Source: CALRQJ02 sp943370285 | GTDB taxonomy: Bacteria; Bacteroidota; Bacteroidia; Chitinophagales; Chitinophagaceae | Direction: 5' to 3' | DNA length: 64,000 nucleotides | Assembly: GCA_943370285.1 (NCBI GenBank) | Contig: CALRQJ020000001.1 | Span: 124,001-188,000, forward strand | Shown: in pieces, positions 1-8,259 of the stretch | How positions within the stretch are numbered: the stretch's first letter is position 1 | Layout of the letters: each line of letters begins with the position of its first letter | Made by a program: the position numbers and the translations under genes | Notes under the pieces: generated by a model | What the model was told of the DNA's origin: nothing | Seen by the model: only the letters and a program-made list of their open reading frames with translations | Database searches by the model: none

Positions 1-45
1 GCCTTTAAGCGGCTAAGTTTGCACTATCACCAACCATCAGGCAGT

Positions 46-510
46 ATGAAAAAATGGATGTTCACCTTGGCTATTTGTTGTTTTGCCTTAGGCGGATTTG
101 CCCAAACCGATTATGACCAAGCCATTGGCTTGAAATTCCCTGGCGGATTAGCTGCTACCTATAAAAAAATGCTCAAAAACAATAAAGCCTGGGAAGCACA
201 AGCCATGTTTTGGGATAAAGGGGCCCGATTTGTTGCCTTATACGAATTTCATTTCTACAATTTAGATGCAGCCGGCAGATTGGCTTGGTATGTAGGCCCA
301 GGTGCCCATATTGGTTTTTACAAAAACAAGTTTCAGGAGAGTTATAATAGCTCGGCAGATATTGGTATCGATGGTGTAATTGGGGTAGATTATAAAATCA
401 AAAATATTCCCATCAACCTGAGTTTAGATTGGCAGCCCTCTATTTCATTAATTGGCAAATCTAATACTAGTCCTGCTTTAGGCGGATTAGCAGTACGCTA
501 TACCTTTTAA
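46..510 (+). CDS. Small secreted/outer-membrane protein, unknown function (tandem copy 1)
   Basis: This is a 154-residue protein. I chose ATG 46 because the residues after it form a clean signal peptide (KK, hydrophobic stretch, cleavage near GGFAQ); an upstream TTG at 19 would put nine polar residues before it. The mature part has alternating hydrophobic/aromatic beta-like segments, a GPGAHIGF motif, a DYKIKNIPINLSLDWQPS segment and an aromatic C-terminus (VRYTF), as in small outer-membrane beta-barrels. The next gene is a clear paralogue: it shares GPGAHIGF, the IGxDxVxGxDYK block, DWQPS and a GGxAxRY C-terminus. No enzymatic motif is visible. The envelope location is inferred from the signal peptide and the terminal aromatic pattern; the role is unknown. 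Confidence 0.75.
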   Translation: MKKWMFTLAICCFALGGFAQTDYDQAIGLKFPGGLAATYKKMLKNNKAWEAQAMFWDKGARFVALYEFHFYNLDAAGRLAWYVGPGAHIGFYKNKFQESYNSSADIGIDGVIGVDYKIKNIPINLSLDWQPSISLIGKSNTSPALGGLAVRYTF

Positions 511-565
511 AAATGCAGTCATCATTTTTGGCATCATTTTTTATAGAAAAAACAAAACACTTGTT

Positions 566-1048
566 ATGAAAAAAATAATCGTTGCAACCTGCTTTGTTTT
601 TGCAATCGTTTTTACCACCGATGCTCAAAATAATAGTACCAGCTATCAACAAGCATTGGGTGTAAAATTTTATCCCGGTGCGGTTACGTACAAATCTTTT
701 ACTACCTCCAAAAAAGCCTTTGAAGGCATTGGTTATTTTAACAATGATGGGTTTAGGGTAACGGGTTTAATGGAGTTTTATGGCGATATCAACAATGCTC
801 CCGGTTTAAAATGGTATGCCGGACCCGGTGCCCATATTGGCTTTTGGAGCAATGATTGGAGAGATCGTTATCCCAATAGAAACGACGGTGTTGCCATTGG
901 TCTAGATGCGGTATTGGGCTTGGATTATAAATTTAAAGGTGCACCCATCAATATGAGCATTGATTGGCAACCTTCCTTCAACTTGATTGGCTATAATTAT
1001 TTTGAAGGCGGTTGGGGCGGCATTGCATTGCGATATGTCATCAAATAA
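566..1048 (+). CDS. Small secreted/outer-membrane protein, unknown function (tandem copy 2)
   Basis: This 160-residue protein has a signal peptide (MKKIIVATCFVFAIVFTTDAQ). It lies 55 bp downstream of its paralogue and aligns with it over the whole mature region: YxQAxGxKF near the N-terminus, GPGAHIGFW in the middle, then IGLDAVLGLDYKFKGAPINMSIDWQPS and a C-terminal RYVIK. The pair is therefore a tandem duplication. Together with the following OmpA-domain gene (39 bp further on) it may form an envelope operon. The beta-rich pattern suggests a small barrel or periplasmic beta-sandwich. I recognise no family and assign no function. Confidence 0.78.
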   Translation: MKKIIVATCFVFAIVFTTDAQNNSTSYQQALGVKFYPGAVTYKSFTTSKKAFEGIGYFNNDGFRVTGLMEFYGDINNAPGLKWYAGPGAHIGFWSNDWRDRYPNRNDGVAIGLDAVLGLDYKFKGAPINMSIDWQPSFNLIGYNYFEGGWGGIALRYVIK

Positions 1049-1087
1049 TTACACATTCAGAAACAGTAGCCAATTACTTAAAAACGT

Positions 1088-1963
1088 ATGACCATGAAAA
1101 AAATATTTATGCTACTGTTTCTTTTCTTTGTTGCTGTAGCCAATGCCCAAGACAGCTTAACCGTTTATTTTGATTTTGATCAATCGGCTTTAAAACCAAG
1201 CGAAAAAACGGTACTGGCCAAGTATTTTTCACAGGGCAAACCCATTACCGGTGTTGCCATTTATGGACATTGCGATCAATTAGGAACAGATGATTACAAC
1301 GACAAACTATCATTACAAAGAGCACAAACCGTACAACAGTTTATAGCCCGTTTTGGCATTTATGGCAATATCATCAGCGAAACAAAAGGCTTTGGCAAAC
1401 GAATGTTGGTGCAGTCAGCTACCAACGCCAAGGCACGACAACAAAACAGACGAGTAACTATAGTTGTCACGATAGCCACTGTTGCCGTAGAAAAAGAAAC
1501 AGCTGTACCACCGGTAGAAGTACCCGTTGCCCCAAAAAAAGAAGCAGGATTAAAAGAAGTCAACAAAGAAAATATTGACTCGGTAGAAGCCGGTGAAAAA
1601 CTCTTACTGAAACACATTAATTTTTATGGCGGCAGACATATTTTTTTACCGCAAGCCATGCCTGCGCTGAATGAATTACTCACCATTTTAAAACAGCGGC
1701 CCAATTTAGTGATAGAAATTCAGGGGCATATTTGTTGCGGACAAAATTTAGGTGCCGATGGAATGGATATCGATACGAATGAACCGGTACTTTCATTGAA
1801 CCGTGCCAAAGCCGTGTTCAATTATTTAGTACTGAATGGCATTGACGAGGAAAGGCTTACCTACAAAGGTTTTGGCTATACGCAGCCCATCATTAACCCC
1901 GAAATAACCGAAGCCGACAAAACCACCAACCGAAGGGTGGAGATAAAGATTATTAAGAAATAG
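1088..1963 (+). CDS. OmpA-family protein with two OmpA-like peptidoglycan-binding domains
   Basis: This 291-residue secreted protein starts with a signal peptide (MTMKKIFMLLFLFFVAVANAQ); ATG 1094 is an equally good start two codons later. It has two OmpA_C-type modules. The first (about 24-131) has VYFDFDQSALKPSE, GHCDQLGTDDYNDKLSLQRAQTV and QNRRV; the second (about 175-290) has EIQGHICCGQ, LSLNRAKAV and NRRVEI. The NRRV ends and the D/N-L-S-L-x-R-A blocks are the parts of this family that bind diaminopimelate in peptidoglycan. No N-terminal barrel is present, so it is probably a periplasmic tether rather than a porin. The two domains are separated by a Pro/Val/Lys-rich linker. Confidence 0.85.
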   Translation: MTMKKIFMLLFLFFVAVANAQDSLTVYFDFDQSALKPSEKTVLAKYFSQGKPITGVAIYGHCDQLGTDDYNDKLSLQRAQTVQQFIARFGIYGNIISETKGFGKRMLVQSATNAKARQQNRRVTIVVTIATVAVEKETAVPPVEVPVAPKKEAGLKEVNKENIDSVEAGEKLLLKHINFYGGRHIFLPQAMPALNELLTILKQRPNLVIEIQGHICCGQNLGADGMDIDTNEPVLSLNRAKAVFNYLVLNGIDEERLTYKGFGYTQPIINPEITEADKTTNRRVEIKIIKK

Positions 1964-2012
1964 ATTTCTTTTTCTCTCCCATTTCAATTTTTCTTATCTT
2001 CCAAATCTGTCT

Positions 2013-2094
2013 GTTGCAGTTGGCACTGCTGTACAAGTGTCGAGACGCTTTCGGTCTCGATGCCGAATGTAAACTTCGGTATGCGACCTGCAAC
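2013..2094. repeat. Structured intergenic element (nested and serial hairpins) upstream of cphA
   Basis: The 210-bp gap holds a compact set of inverted repeats. An outer stem GTTGCAG (2013-2019)/CTGCAAC (2088-2094) encloses TCGAGAC (2040-2046)/GTCTCGA (2054-2060) and GCCGAA (2062-2067)/TTCGGT (2075-2080). An alternative stem GCAGT (2016-2020)/ACTGC (2025-2029) competes with the outer one. This could be a REP-like dispersed element, an RNA structure in the cphA leader, or a terminator region for the OmpA gene; no T-run follows it, so a simple terminator is less likely. Confidence 0.5.
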
Positions 2095-2174
2095 AACTTA
2101 TACCTAGTAGTTCCAAAGCTTGTAACCAAAAACTGTATTTCCGCCAAAGGTGGGAAACTTAAAACATCGCTTAT

Positions 2175-4793
2175 ATGAGAATTCTCGAGATTAAAGTATT
2201 AAAAGGCCCAAATTATTGGAGTGTTCGCCGTGGTAAACTCATTCAAATGAAATTAGATTTGGAAGAGCTGGAACAACAACCTACCAATACCATCCCCGGT
2301 TTTAGAGAACGGTTAGAAAAAATGTTCCCTAGTTTATACGAACACCGTTGTAGCGAAGGTGTGCCCGGCGGATTTTTTCAACGGGTAGACGAAGGCACTT
2401 GGATGGGCCATGTAATTGAACATATTGCTTTAGAATTACAAACATTAGCGGGCATGGATTGCGGTTTTGGTCGTACCCGTGGCACGGGAAAAGAAGGTGA
2501 ATATTTTGTCATTTTTGATTATATGGAAGAAGATGCCGGCGTATATACTGCCAAAGCATCTGTTGCCATTGCACAAGCCATTATTGATAATGCAGATTAT
2601 GATTTAGCTGCCGATGTTCAGCGCTTAAGAGAAATTAGAGAAGATACCAGATTGGGACCTTCTACCGGTTGTATTGTGGATGAAGCCGCTAAACGTGGCA
2701 TTCCGCATTTGCGATTGAACAAACATAGTTTGGTACAATTGGGCTATGGGGTACACCAGAAAAGAATCAGGGCAACCATTGCTTCTACTACATCGAATAT
2801 TGCTGTTGATATTGCAGGCGATAAAGATGAAACCAAAAATTTATTAGGCGCTGCCGAAATTCCCGTACCAAAAGGGGTAATCATTAGAACAGAAGAAGGA
2901 TTACAAGATGCGGTTGACAAATTGGGCTATCCTCTAGTAACTAAACCTTTAGATGGCAATCATGGCAAAGGTGCTACTACCAATATTACCAATTGGGAGC
3001 AAGCATTGAAGGGATTTGAAGCGGCCAAAGTATATGGCAGAAGCATTATTGTAGAAAAGTTTATACAGGGTTTTGATTTCAGGGTATTGGTGATTAATTA
3101 CAAATTTGTTTGTGCCGCCTTACGTACACCGGCATCGGTAGTGGGTGATGGCAAACATACCATTCAGTGGTTGATTGATGAAACCAACAAAGACCCACGC
3201 CGTGGTTACGGTCATGAGAAAGTGCTGACCCAAATTAATGTAGATGGCAGCACTATGAAAATGTTGGAAGAGAAGGGCTATACCTTAGACACTATTCCGC
3301 CTAAAGGCGAATTGGTACTCTTAAAAACAACAGCAAATCTATCAACCGGCGGTACTTCTACCGATGTAACAGACGAAGTGCATCCCGTTAATATTTTCAT
3401 GGCTGAGCGGATTGCCAAAATTGTAGGTTTAGATATTTGTGGTATTGATATTATGGCGCCTGATTTAAGGTCACCTGTTTCCGAAAATGGTGGTGCTGTG
3501 TTAGAGGTGAATGCCGCACCCGGTTTTAGAATGCATATCGACCCGGCCGAAGGCCTTCCACGTAATGTGGCTGAACCCGTGATAGATATGTTATTCCCCA
3601 AAGGGTCGAATGGTCGAATTCCCATCATTGCCATTACGGGTACCAATGGTAAAACCACCACTACCCGATTGACTTCTTTTATTGCTAAAGTAGCCGGTAA
3701 AAAAGTAGGCTATACCACAAGTGATGGGGTGTATATTCAAAACCAATTGATGATGAAGGGAGATTGTACCGGTCCGCTTTCTTCACAATTTGTACTCAAA
3801 GACCCAACGGTAGATTTTGCTGTATTAGAATGTGCTAGAGGCGGTATTTTAAAAGCCGGTTTGGCTTTTAGAAATTGTGATGTAGCCATTGTTACCAATG
3901 TAGCTGCCGATCATATGGGCTTGGGTGGCATCAATACCATTGAGCAAATGGCTAAAGTAAAAGCGGTGGTGCCGGAAACGGTTTTCCCTCACGGTTATGC
4001 CGTGTTAAATGCCGATGATGATTTGGTCTATGCCATGAAACATAACCTCAGCTGTAATGTGGCCTTGTTTAGTATGGATGAAAACAATCCAAGAATTAAA
4101 GCCCATTGCGAAAAAGGTGGATTGGCCACCGTGTACGAAAATGGCTATATCAGCATTTTGAAAGGCAACTGGAAGATTAGGGTAATTGCCGCTAAAGATG
4201 TTCCCCTCACCTTCGAAGCAAAAGCCATTCACAATATCAACAACTGTTTGCCTGCGGTAATGGCTACTTATTTGTACAGAGATATTACGATTGAAGACAT
4301 TAGGACCGGTTTACAAAGTTTTGTGGCCAGTAGTGCTACTACGCCGGGCAGGTTGAATTTCTTCCACTTTAAACATTTTACCTTCTTGGCCGATTTTGCC
4401 CACAATCCGCATGGCTTAAAATTGTTGTGCGAATTTGTAAGCAAATTAGATTATCCGTATAAAGTGGGTATTATCAGTGGTACGGGTGACAGAAGAGATG
4501 AAGACATTATGGCTTTGGGTGAAATTTCGGCGCATTATTTTGATGAAATCATTATTCGTTGTGACAAAAATTTACGAGGCAGAACGGCAGATGAAATTAT
4601 CAACTTGTTACAGACGGGAATTGCGAAAGTGAACCCACAAGTACCAACCATGGTGATTGCTAATGAGAACCTAGCTTTAGAACATGTATATGCCCATACC
4701 AAACCCGGCAGTTTAGTGACGATTATGTGTGATGTGGTTGCCGGTGCGTTAGACAAAATAAAAGAATTAAAAGAACGGGATGAAAGAAGCTAA
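2175..4793 (+). CDS. cphA: Cyanophycin synthetase (CphA)
   Basis: This 872-residue protein has the length of classical CphA. The family polymerises Asp and Arg into cyanophycin (multi-L-arginyl-poly-L-aspartate) in the cytoplasm, using ATP. The order is an N-terminal domain (1-200), an ATP-grasp ligase domain (about 210-480) with the nucleotide loop KPLDGNHGKG at 257-266, and a Mur-ligase-like domain (about 485-870) with the P-loop GTNGKTTTTR at 489-498 and the DFAHNPHG motif near 740. The last two domains add Asp and Arg respectively in characterised enzymes. All key motifs look intact. No cyanophycinase (cphB) is visible next to it. The Bacteroidota homologues are less well tested than the cyanobacterial ones, so the polymer product is inferred. 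Confidence 0.9.
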   Translation: MRILEIKVLKGPNYWSVRRGKLIQMKLDLEELEQQPTNTIPGFRERLEKMFPSLYEHRCSEGVPGGFFQRVDEGTWMGHVIEHIALELQTLAGMDCGFGRTRGTGKEGEYFVIFDYMEEDAGVYTAKASVAIAQAIIDNADYDLAADVQRLREIREDTRLGPSTGCIVDEAAKRGIPHLRLNKHSLVQLGYGVHQKRIRATIASTTSNIAVDIAGDKDETKNLLGAAEIPVPKGVIIRTEEGLQDAVDKLGYPLVTKPLDGNHGKGATTNITNWEQALKGFEAAKVYGRSIIVEKFIQGFDFRVLVINYKFVCAALRTPASVVGDGKHTIQWLIDETNKDPRRGYGHEKVLTQINVDGSTMKMLEEKGYTLDTIPPKGELVLLKTTANLSTGGTSTDVTDEVHPVNIFMAERIAKIVGLDICGIDIMAPDLRSPVSENGGAVLEVNAAPGFRMHIDPAEGLPRNVAEPVIDMLFPKGSNGRIPIIAITGTNGKTTTTRLTSFIAKVAGKKVGYTTSDGVYIQNQLMMKGDCTGPLSSQFVLKDPTVDFAVLECARGGILKAGLAFRNCDVAIVTNVAADHMGLGGINTIEQMAKVKAVVPETVFPHGYAVLNADDDLVYAMKHNLSCNVALFSMDENNPRIKAHCEKGGLATVYENGYISILKGNWKIRVIAAKDVPLTFEAKAIHNINNCLPAVMATYLYRDITIEDIRTGLQSFVASSATTPGRLNFFHFKHFTFLADFAHNPHGLKLLCEFVSKLDYPYKVGIISGTGDRRDEDIMALGEISAHYFDEIIIRCDKNLRGRTADEIINLLQTGIAKVNPQVPTMVIANENLALEHVYAHTKPGSLVTIMCDVVAGALDKIKELKERDERS

Positions 4794-4889
4794 AAGCCGT
4801 TGATGGCTTAACCGAATGAGTTGAAATGGGCTACAGCAGGAGATTCTAAGAAATTGGCAAAAAAATTTTGGCACTCCACTGCTCCACCC

Positions 4890-6584
4890 CTATTTTTGCA
4901 CTCCCAAAAGCAATTTTGGAACAAGGATTGGCCTATAGTATAATGGTAGTACGACAGATTTTGGTTCTGTTTGTCTTGGTTCGAATCCAGGTAGGCCAAC
5001 ACTACTACCAAAAAGACAACTTTTAAAAAGGTTGTCTTTTTGTTTTTCAGCCGAAACCATTGATTCTACTGCTATTTCTTTAAAAATGGAATTGACTTTG
5101 GCGGTTCGAACTACCCCATTTTCTTTATCGTATAGCATACCTTCAGGAAATACCAGATATTGTAATCGCTGCTTGTCAAAAAAATCAGCTAAAACCCACA
5201 TCTGACATATGTTTTCAGCGATTTCCAAGCCTTTACTTATGCTTTTTTTAAGGTTCGAACTCAAATTTTCATTTTGTGAATTTTCTTGCAGCATTTCATC
5301 GATTTGAGCTTGATACTTTTTTGTGAATTTGGCATATTGTTCTGCTGTAATTTCATTCAAGACAAATCTTTCTTCTAATGCATGAAGGGTATTTTGGAGT
5401 TCCCCAATACGTTTATTATTTGCTTTTTTATCTACAGGATTTTGTTCTAAAAGGGTTGATAGCTTAGCCTCCAGTTTTCTTTTTATAGTATCTTTTTGGG
5501 TATTATCATATTCAAAGTTGGAAAGAATAGCTAAAAATTGGCTATTCAATTTTTTAGCATTGATATTTACTTTAGAACCTTTGTCTCTTGACTTGTAATA
5601 GTATATCTTTTTCTTCTTGTTGTAATAACCTGTAAATGGACTTTTATTTACCAAATCCTTCATAAAGACTTTCAGTGCTAATTCATCTTGATTATTCATT
5701 TTAGCAATCCCACTTCGAGGATTTTGGCTTCCAATATTATTGGCTTGTAAAAAAGTCTTCTCATCAATCAAAGGAGGATGCATTCCGATATTGACTTCAT
5801 CGGGCAAAATGGAGGCAACTACATACCCGCAGTAAAATGGATTTGCTAATATCCAAGCTATGTTACGCAGAGAAACTTTAAGCCCTTTTGTCGCCAGTTT
5901 CTCAATGATTTGCTGATTAGACATCTTACCGGATGCTTTCCATTGGAACGCCTTTTTGATTAACAACCCCTTCTCATTAATCACATAGACGTGTTTGTCT
6001 GCTGTGGAGTGCTTGTTTTGATTATCATATCCAAGTGGTGTGCTATACGGCCAAAATCCCTTTCTAAGCATTGATTTTGTGCCCGATATACTCTTATCCC
6101 TTCGCATATCATTATCCAACTTACTGATTAACATGTAAAGGTTTTCTTGAAAGTTACCTGTAGGTGTTGATGAATCAACTTCCTGCGTAATTGCAACTAT
6201 ACGTACGCCCAATTTGCGCAAGTTTTCTAAGAGAAATATTCCATTAGCTCCAGAACGGGAGAAGCGATCATAACTGTATACCAATATGCCTGCTACAGTT
6301 TTATCTTTTTCAATATCCTTTAGCATCCTCTGAAACTCCCTTCGCTCATCATTCTTTGCTGACTCATAAGTACCACCATATTTACTCTTAATAATCAAGT
6401 TACTTTTCAAAGCAAATTCATCAATTCTTTCAAATTGCCAAACAAGACTATTACCGTTTATCATTTGATCTTTTGTTGAAACACGATCATATGAGTAAAA
6501 TATGTTACTTGTTCTTTGGCTTACAATAGTACTTGTTTTAGATACATGCTTTTTGATGAGTTCTTGAACATTATCCCGTTTCAT
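4890..6584 (-). CDS. Large serine recombinase (resolvase/recombinase family)
   Basis: This 564-residue DNA recombinase is of the phage/ICE integrase type. The N-terminal resolvase domain (about 28-175) has the catalytic motif YDRVSTKDQ with Ser36 and Arg34, and the later YDRFSRSG. A recombinase domain (about 190-300) has the TPLGYD and NPFYCGYV segments. A Lys/Tyr-rich region follows, then a coiled-coil-like stretch (about 385-470). A canonical Cys4 zinc ribbon is not evident. The last 36 or so residues (GLPGFEPRQTEPKSVVL and onward) are simply the antisense translation of tRNA-Gln, so the native C-terminus has been lost or extended by integration into the tRNA/terminator region. The start overlaps the preceding 55-codon ORF by 14 bp, suggesting co-translation. 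Confidence 0.85.
   Translation of the reverse strand: MKRDNVQELIKKHVSKTSTIVSQRTSNIFYSYDRVSTKDQMINGNSLVWQFERIDEFALKSNLIIKSKYGGTYESAKNDERREFQRMLKDIEKDKTVAGILVYSYDRFSRSGANGIFLLENLRKLGVRIVAITQEVDSSTPTGNFQENLYMLISKLDNDMRRDKSISGTKSMLRKGFWPYSTPLGYDNQNKHSTADKHVYVINEKGLLIKKAFQWKASGKMSNQQIIEKLATKGLKVSLRNIAWILANPFYCGYVVASILPDEVNIGMHPPLIDEKTFLQANNIGSQNPRSGIAKMNNQDELALKVFMKDLVNKSPFTGYYNKKKKIYYYKSRDKGSKVNINAKKLNSQFLAILSNFEYDNTQKDTIKRKLEAKLSTLLEQNPVDKKANNKRIGELQNTLHALEERFVLNEITAEQYAKFTKKYQAQIDEMLQENSQNENLSSNLKKSISKGLEIAENICQMWVLADFFDKQRLQYLVFPEGMLYDKENGVVRTAKVNSIFKEIAVESMVSAEKQKDNLFKSCLFGSSVGLPGFEPRQTEPKSVVLPLYYRPILVPKLLLGVQK
4929..4999 (+). tRNA. trnQ: tRNA-Gln (anticodon TTG)
   Basis: A cloverleaf can be drawn by hand. 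The acceptor stem is TGGCCTA (4929-4935)/TAGGCCA (4992-4998) with discriminator A4999; the D-arm contains TAATGGTAG; the anticodon arm is ACAGA-TTTTGGT-TCTGT, which puts TTG at positions 34-36; the T-arm is CTTGG-TTCGAAT-CCAGG. CCA is not encoded. The first T-A pair of the acceptor is typical of glutamine tRNAs. The opposite strand of the whole gene is read by the end of the adjacent serine recombinase, which marks it as the probable integration site of the neighbouring element. Confidence 0.95.
5011..5045. terminator. Rho-independent terminator after tRNA-Gln
   Basis: A ten-base-pair stem AAAAGACAAC (5011-5020)/GTTGTCTTTT (5031-5040) is followed by TG and a T-run on the plus strand. A-rich flanks make it potentially bidirectional. 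It lies 11 bp beyond the tRNA and inside the 3' end of the minus-strand recombinase frame, so it could stop both transcripts. Confidence 0.8.
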
Positions 6585-6738
6585 TTGGTGTTTGATTTAA
6601 ATTTTCCTGTAATAAAATCGCAATGATGATATCGCAAAACACATCGATTTGTTCTTCGAGTTGTAATTCATCAATGTTTTTTTCTACTGTATTAATCGCA
6701 TTGTTCTTGTCTTTTTTAGTTTTTTTTAATTCAGACAT
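6571..6738 (-). CDS. Small hypothetical protein upstream of the recombinase (55 aa)
   Basis: An ATG at 6738 opens 55 codons that end in TAA at 6571-6573, overlapping the recombinase start (6584) by 14 bp in another frame. The product starts MSELKKTKKDKNNA, is very Lys-rich at the N-terminus and continues with an acidic/amphipathic helix-like half (VEKNIDELQLEEQIDVFCDI, then a hydrophobic IIAILL stretch). The overlap and the shared strand suggest translational coupling to the recombinase, perhaps as an accessory or directionality factor. That role is speculation; no family is recognised. Confidence 0.5.
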   Translation of the reverse strand: MSELKKTKKDKNNAINTVEKNIDELQLEEQIDVFCDIIIAILLQENLNQTPNETG

Positions 6739-6759
6739 TTCAATTAAAGCAAAGTATCG

Positions 6760-6808
6760 TCATCTCAAATGAAGGATACCTGATAATTAATTGTGCCGTC
6801 TCAAACGG
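6760..6808. promoter_or_regulatory. Two short dyads with identical CTCAA loops upstream of the recombinase operon
   Basis: TCATCTCAAATGA (6760-6772) and CCGTCTCAAACGG (6796-6808) are both 4-bp inverted repeats around the same five bases, CTCAA, 36 bp apart. They sit between the HTH gene's stop and the start of the small ORF/recombinase pair. Different arms with the same centre suggest binding sites or recombination sites, but chance is not excluded. Confidence 0.35.
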
Positions 6809-6823
6809 AAACTAGTATTTATA

Positions 6824-7753
6824 TTAATTTACTTTTTTTATTCGTGTAAAGGATAGAATATTATTATCTCTGGTATGTAAATCCACCGATTCATAGTTTT
6901 TGAGCCCCAATATTTCTTTTATCTTCTTTGAATCTGCTTCTGATAATATACCCGATTTTTCAGCTTTTATGTCCTGAATATCTCCTTGTTTACTATTCTT
7001 GGTAACGATTATCTTTTTAATATTACTTTTCCTAATCTGACGTATCACTTCTAATTCACTATCGTTGAAAACCCCTGTCTTACTTAAAAAAGTTTCAGCT
7101 TCCTCTTGAACAATGAATTTTTTGATAAAAGAACTAATTGGAAGTAGTATATGCGGAACAGATACGTTAACAATATTTTTTGATGTAGCATAGTCATTAG
7201 TTGCCAACTCATAAGTGTCAAATTTTCCGTCTTCATAGATAATAATACCTACTTCATGATTATTAATAAAACATCTTAAAACAAGTTGAAAAAAGTAGGT
7301 AATATCTGCATCTGGAACAGACATCCTGATAGGGTCATTTAAAATTGTATTAATTGCTTCTAATAACCTGAATTCATCATTATTCAATGGCCGTTGCTTA
7401 GCAATAGAAGTGAGTATAGCCGCATTTTCTTGCAAAGTTTTTTTGCCTAATCCGTCTTTATATGCTCTTATAAACAAAAATTCATGAAGTGCTTTCATGA
7501 GATTAAGCGAACAGCCAAATTTTCTCATTGACTCTAAAGTGCACAGCCATAAGTATTCGACAAATGATAAACTTATCCACTTACGTTCATTCACCACCGT
7601 ATTCAGTAAGCCTGCCATCTTCCAAGCATGAAACGTTTTTATGTCAATCCCTGTTTCCCTCACAGTCATTATTCTATCCAATAATTTACCCTGGCTTATA
7701 GCTAATTCGATACTGGTAGGGCCACTTAATTCTGATGGTTTTATTAAAATCAT
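6824..7753 (-). CDS. MerR-like helix-turn-helix protein of unknown role
   Basis: This is about 309 residues from the preferred ATG at 7753 (MILIKPSELSG). The frame is open further up to 7828, but that would nearly abut the divergent start at 7834 and leave no promoter space. The N-terminal part has a MerR-like pattern: a short helix-turn-helix (ETGIDIKTFHAWKMAGLL), a wing with a tryptophan (NERKWISLSFVEYLWLC), then SMRKFGCSLNLMKALHEFLF. The rest is mixed alpha/beta with no recognisable domain. It is divergent from the zinc-ribbon/membrane gene pair, so it may repress or activate the shared 80-bp intergenic region. Function is inferred only from the HTH-like block. Confidence 0.6.
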   Translation of the reverse strand: MILIKPSELSGPTSIELAISQGKLLDRIMTVRETGIDIKTFHAWKMAGLLNTVVNERKWISLSFVEYLWLCTLESMRKFGCSLNLMKALHEFLFIRAYKDGLGKKTLQENAAILTSIAKQRPLNNDEFRLLEAINTILNDPIRMSVPDADITYFFQLVLRCFINNHEVGIIIYEDGKFDTYELATNDYATSKNIVNVSVPHILLPISSFIKKFIVQEEAETFLSKTGVFNDSELEVIRQIRKSNIKKIIVTKNSKQGDIQDIKAEKSGILSEADSKKIKEILGLKNYESVDLHTRDNNILSFTRIKKVN

Positions 7754-7833
7754 TTTTAGATTGATTTTTTGATAGCTATTTTTATTAAATTTGCTATCAC
7801 AAAGATAATCTATCAATTTCAAAAACAAAGCAA

Positions 7834-8259
7834 ATGAAGAAAAAAATCAAAAAATCAGATGCTAAGGGTTTAATAGGCCGTGAATTGCGATTCTGCGAAT
7901 ATTGTGGCGACCCTTTACCCTTATTATCTAAAATAACACGGAAACACTGTGAATATAGCGCAGTTAATGGCGTAATAAAAGACTGCAAAACCGCAAAGGC
8001 AAGACAAAATGACAAAGAGGAAAGAGAATTTTTCCAAAAACTAAAGAGCACCATTAAAGAGATCGACGGCAGAATTAGGAAGATGCTGATCGAAAAAGGA
8101 AACTTAGTTGACTTACAGGATTTAGAAGCTTATGACATTCACTTAAATAAAGCACTGCATCAAGATTTTAAAACGGATGGTCAGTTAATCTGTACTTATA
8201 TCAACTACATTATTCATGGAAACCCGATTACCGAAAAATTTCAAATTAAACCATTATGA
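7834..8259 (+). CDS. Small zinc-ribbon-like hypothetical protein
   Basis: This 141-residue protein has four candidate metal ligands near the N-terminus: CEYC at about 21-24, followed by HC and C in KHCEYSAVNGVIKDCK. That is a CxxC...C...C arrangement like a zinc ribbon or a planctomycete-type finger. The remainder is charged and helical (KARQNDKEEREFFQKLKSTIKEIDGRIRK in parts). The N-terminus is strongly basic (MKKKIKKSDAKG), fitting nucleic-acid binding. Its stop overlaps the next gene's start (ATGA at 8256-8259), so the two are probably translated together. No family is recognised. Confidence 0.6.
   Translation: MKKKIKKSDAKGLIGRELRFCEYCGDPLPLLSKITRKHCEYSAVNGVIKDCKTAKARQNDKEEREFFQKLKSTIKEIDGRIRKMLIEKGNLVDLQDLEAYDIHLNKALHQDFKTDGQLICTYINYIIHGNPITEKFQIKPL

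Noticed and set aside
1360..1617. Minus-strand ORF inside the OmpA gene
   Set aside because: Opposite-strand shadow of a well-supported gene with no domain.
4808..5011. A minus-strand ORF across tRNA-Gln
   Set aside because: It is antisense to the tRNA and in another frame from the recombinase; no protein-like features.
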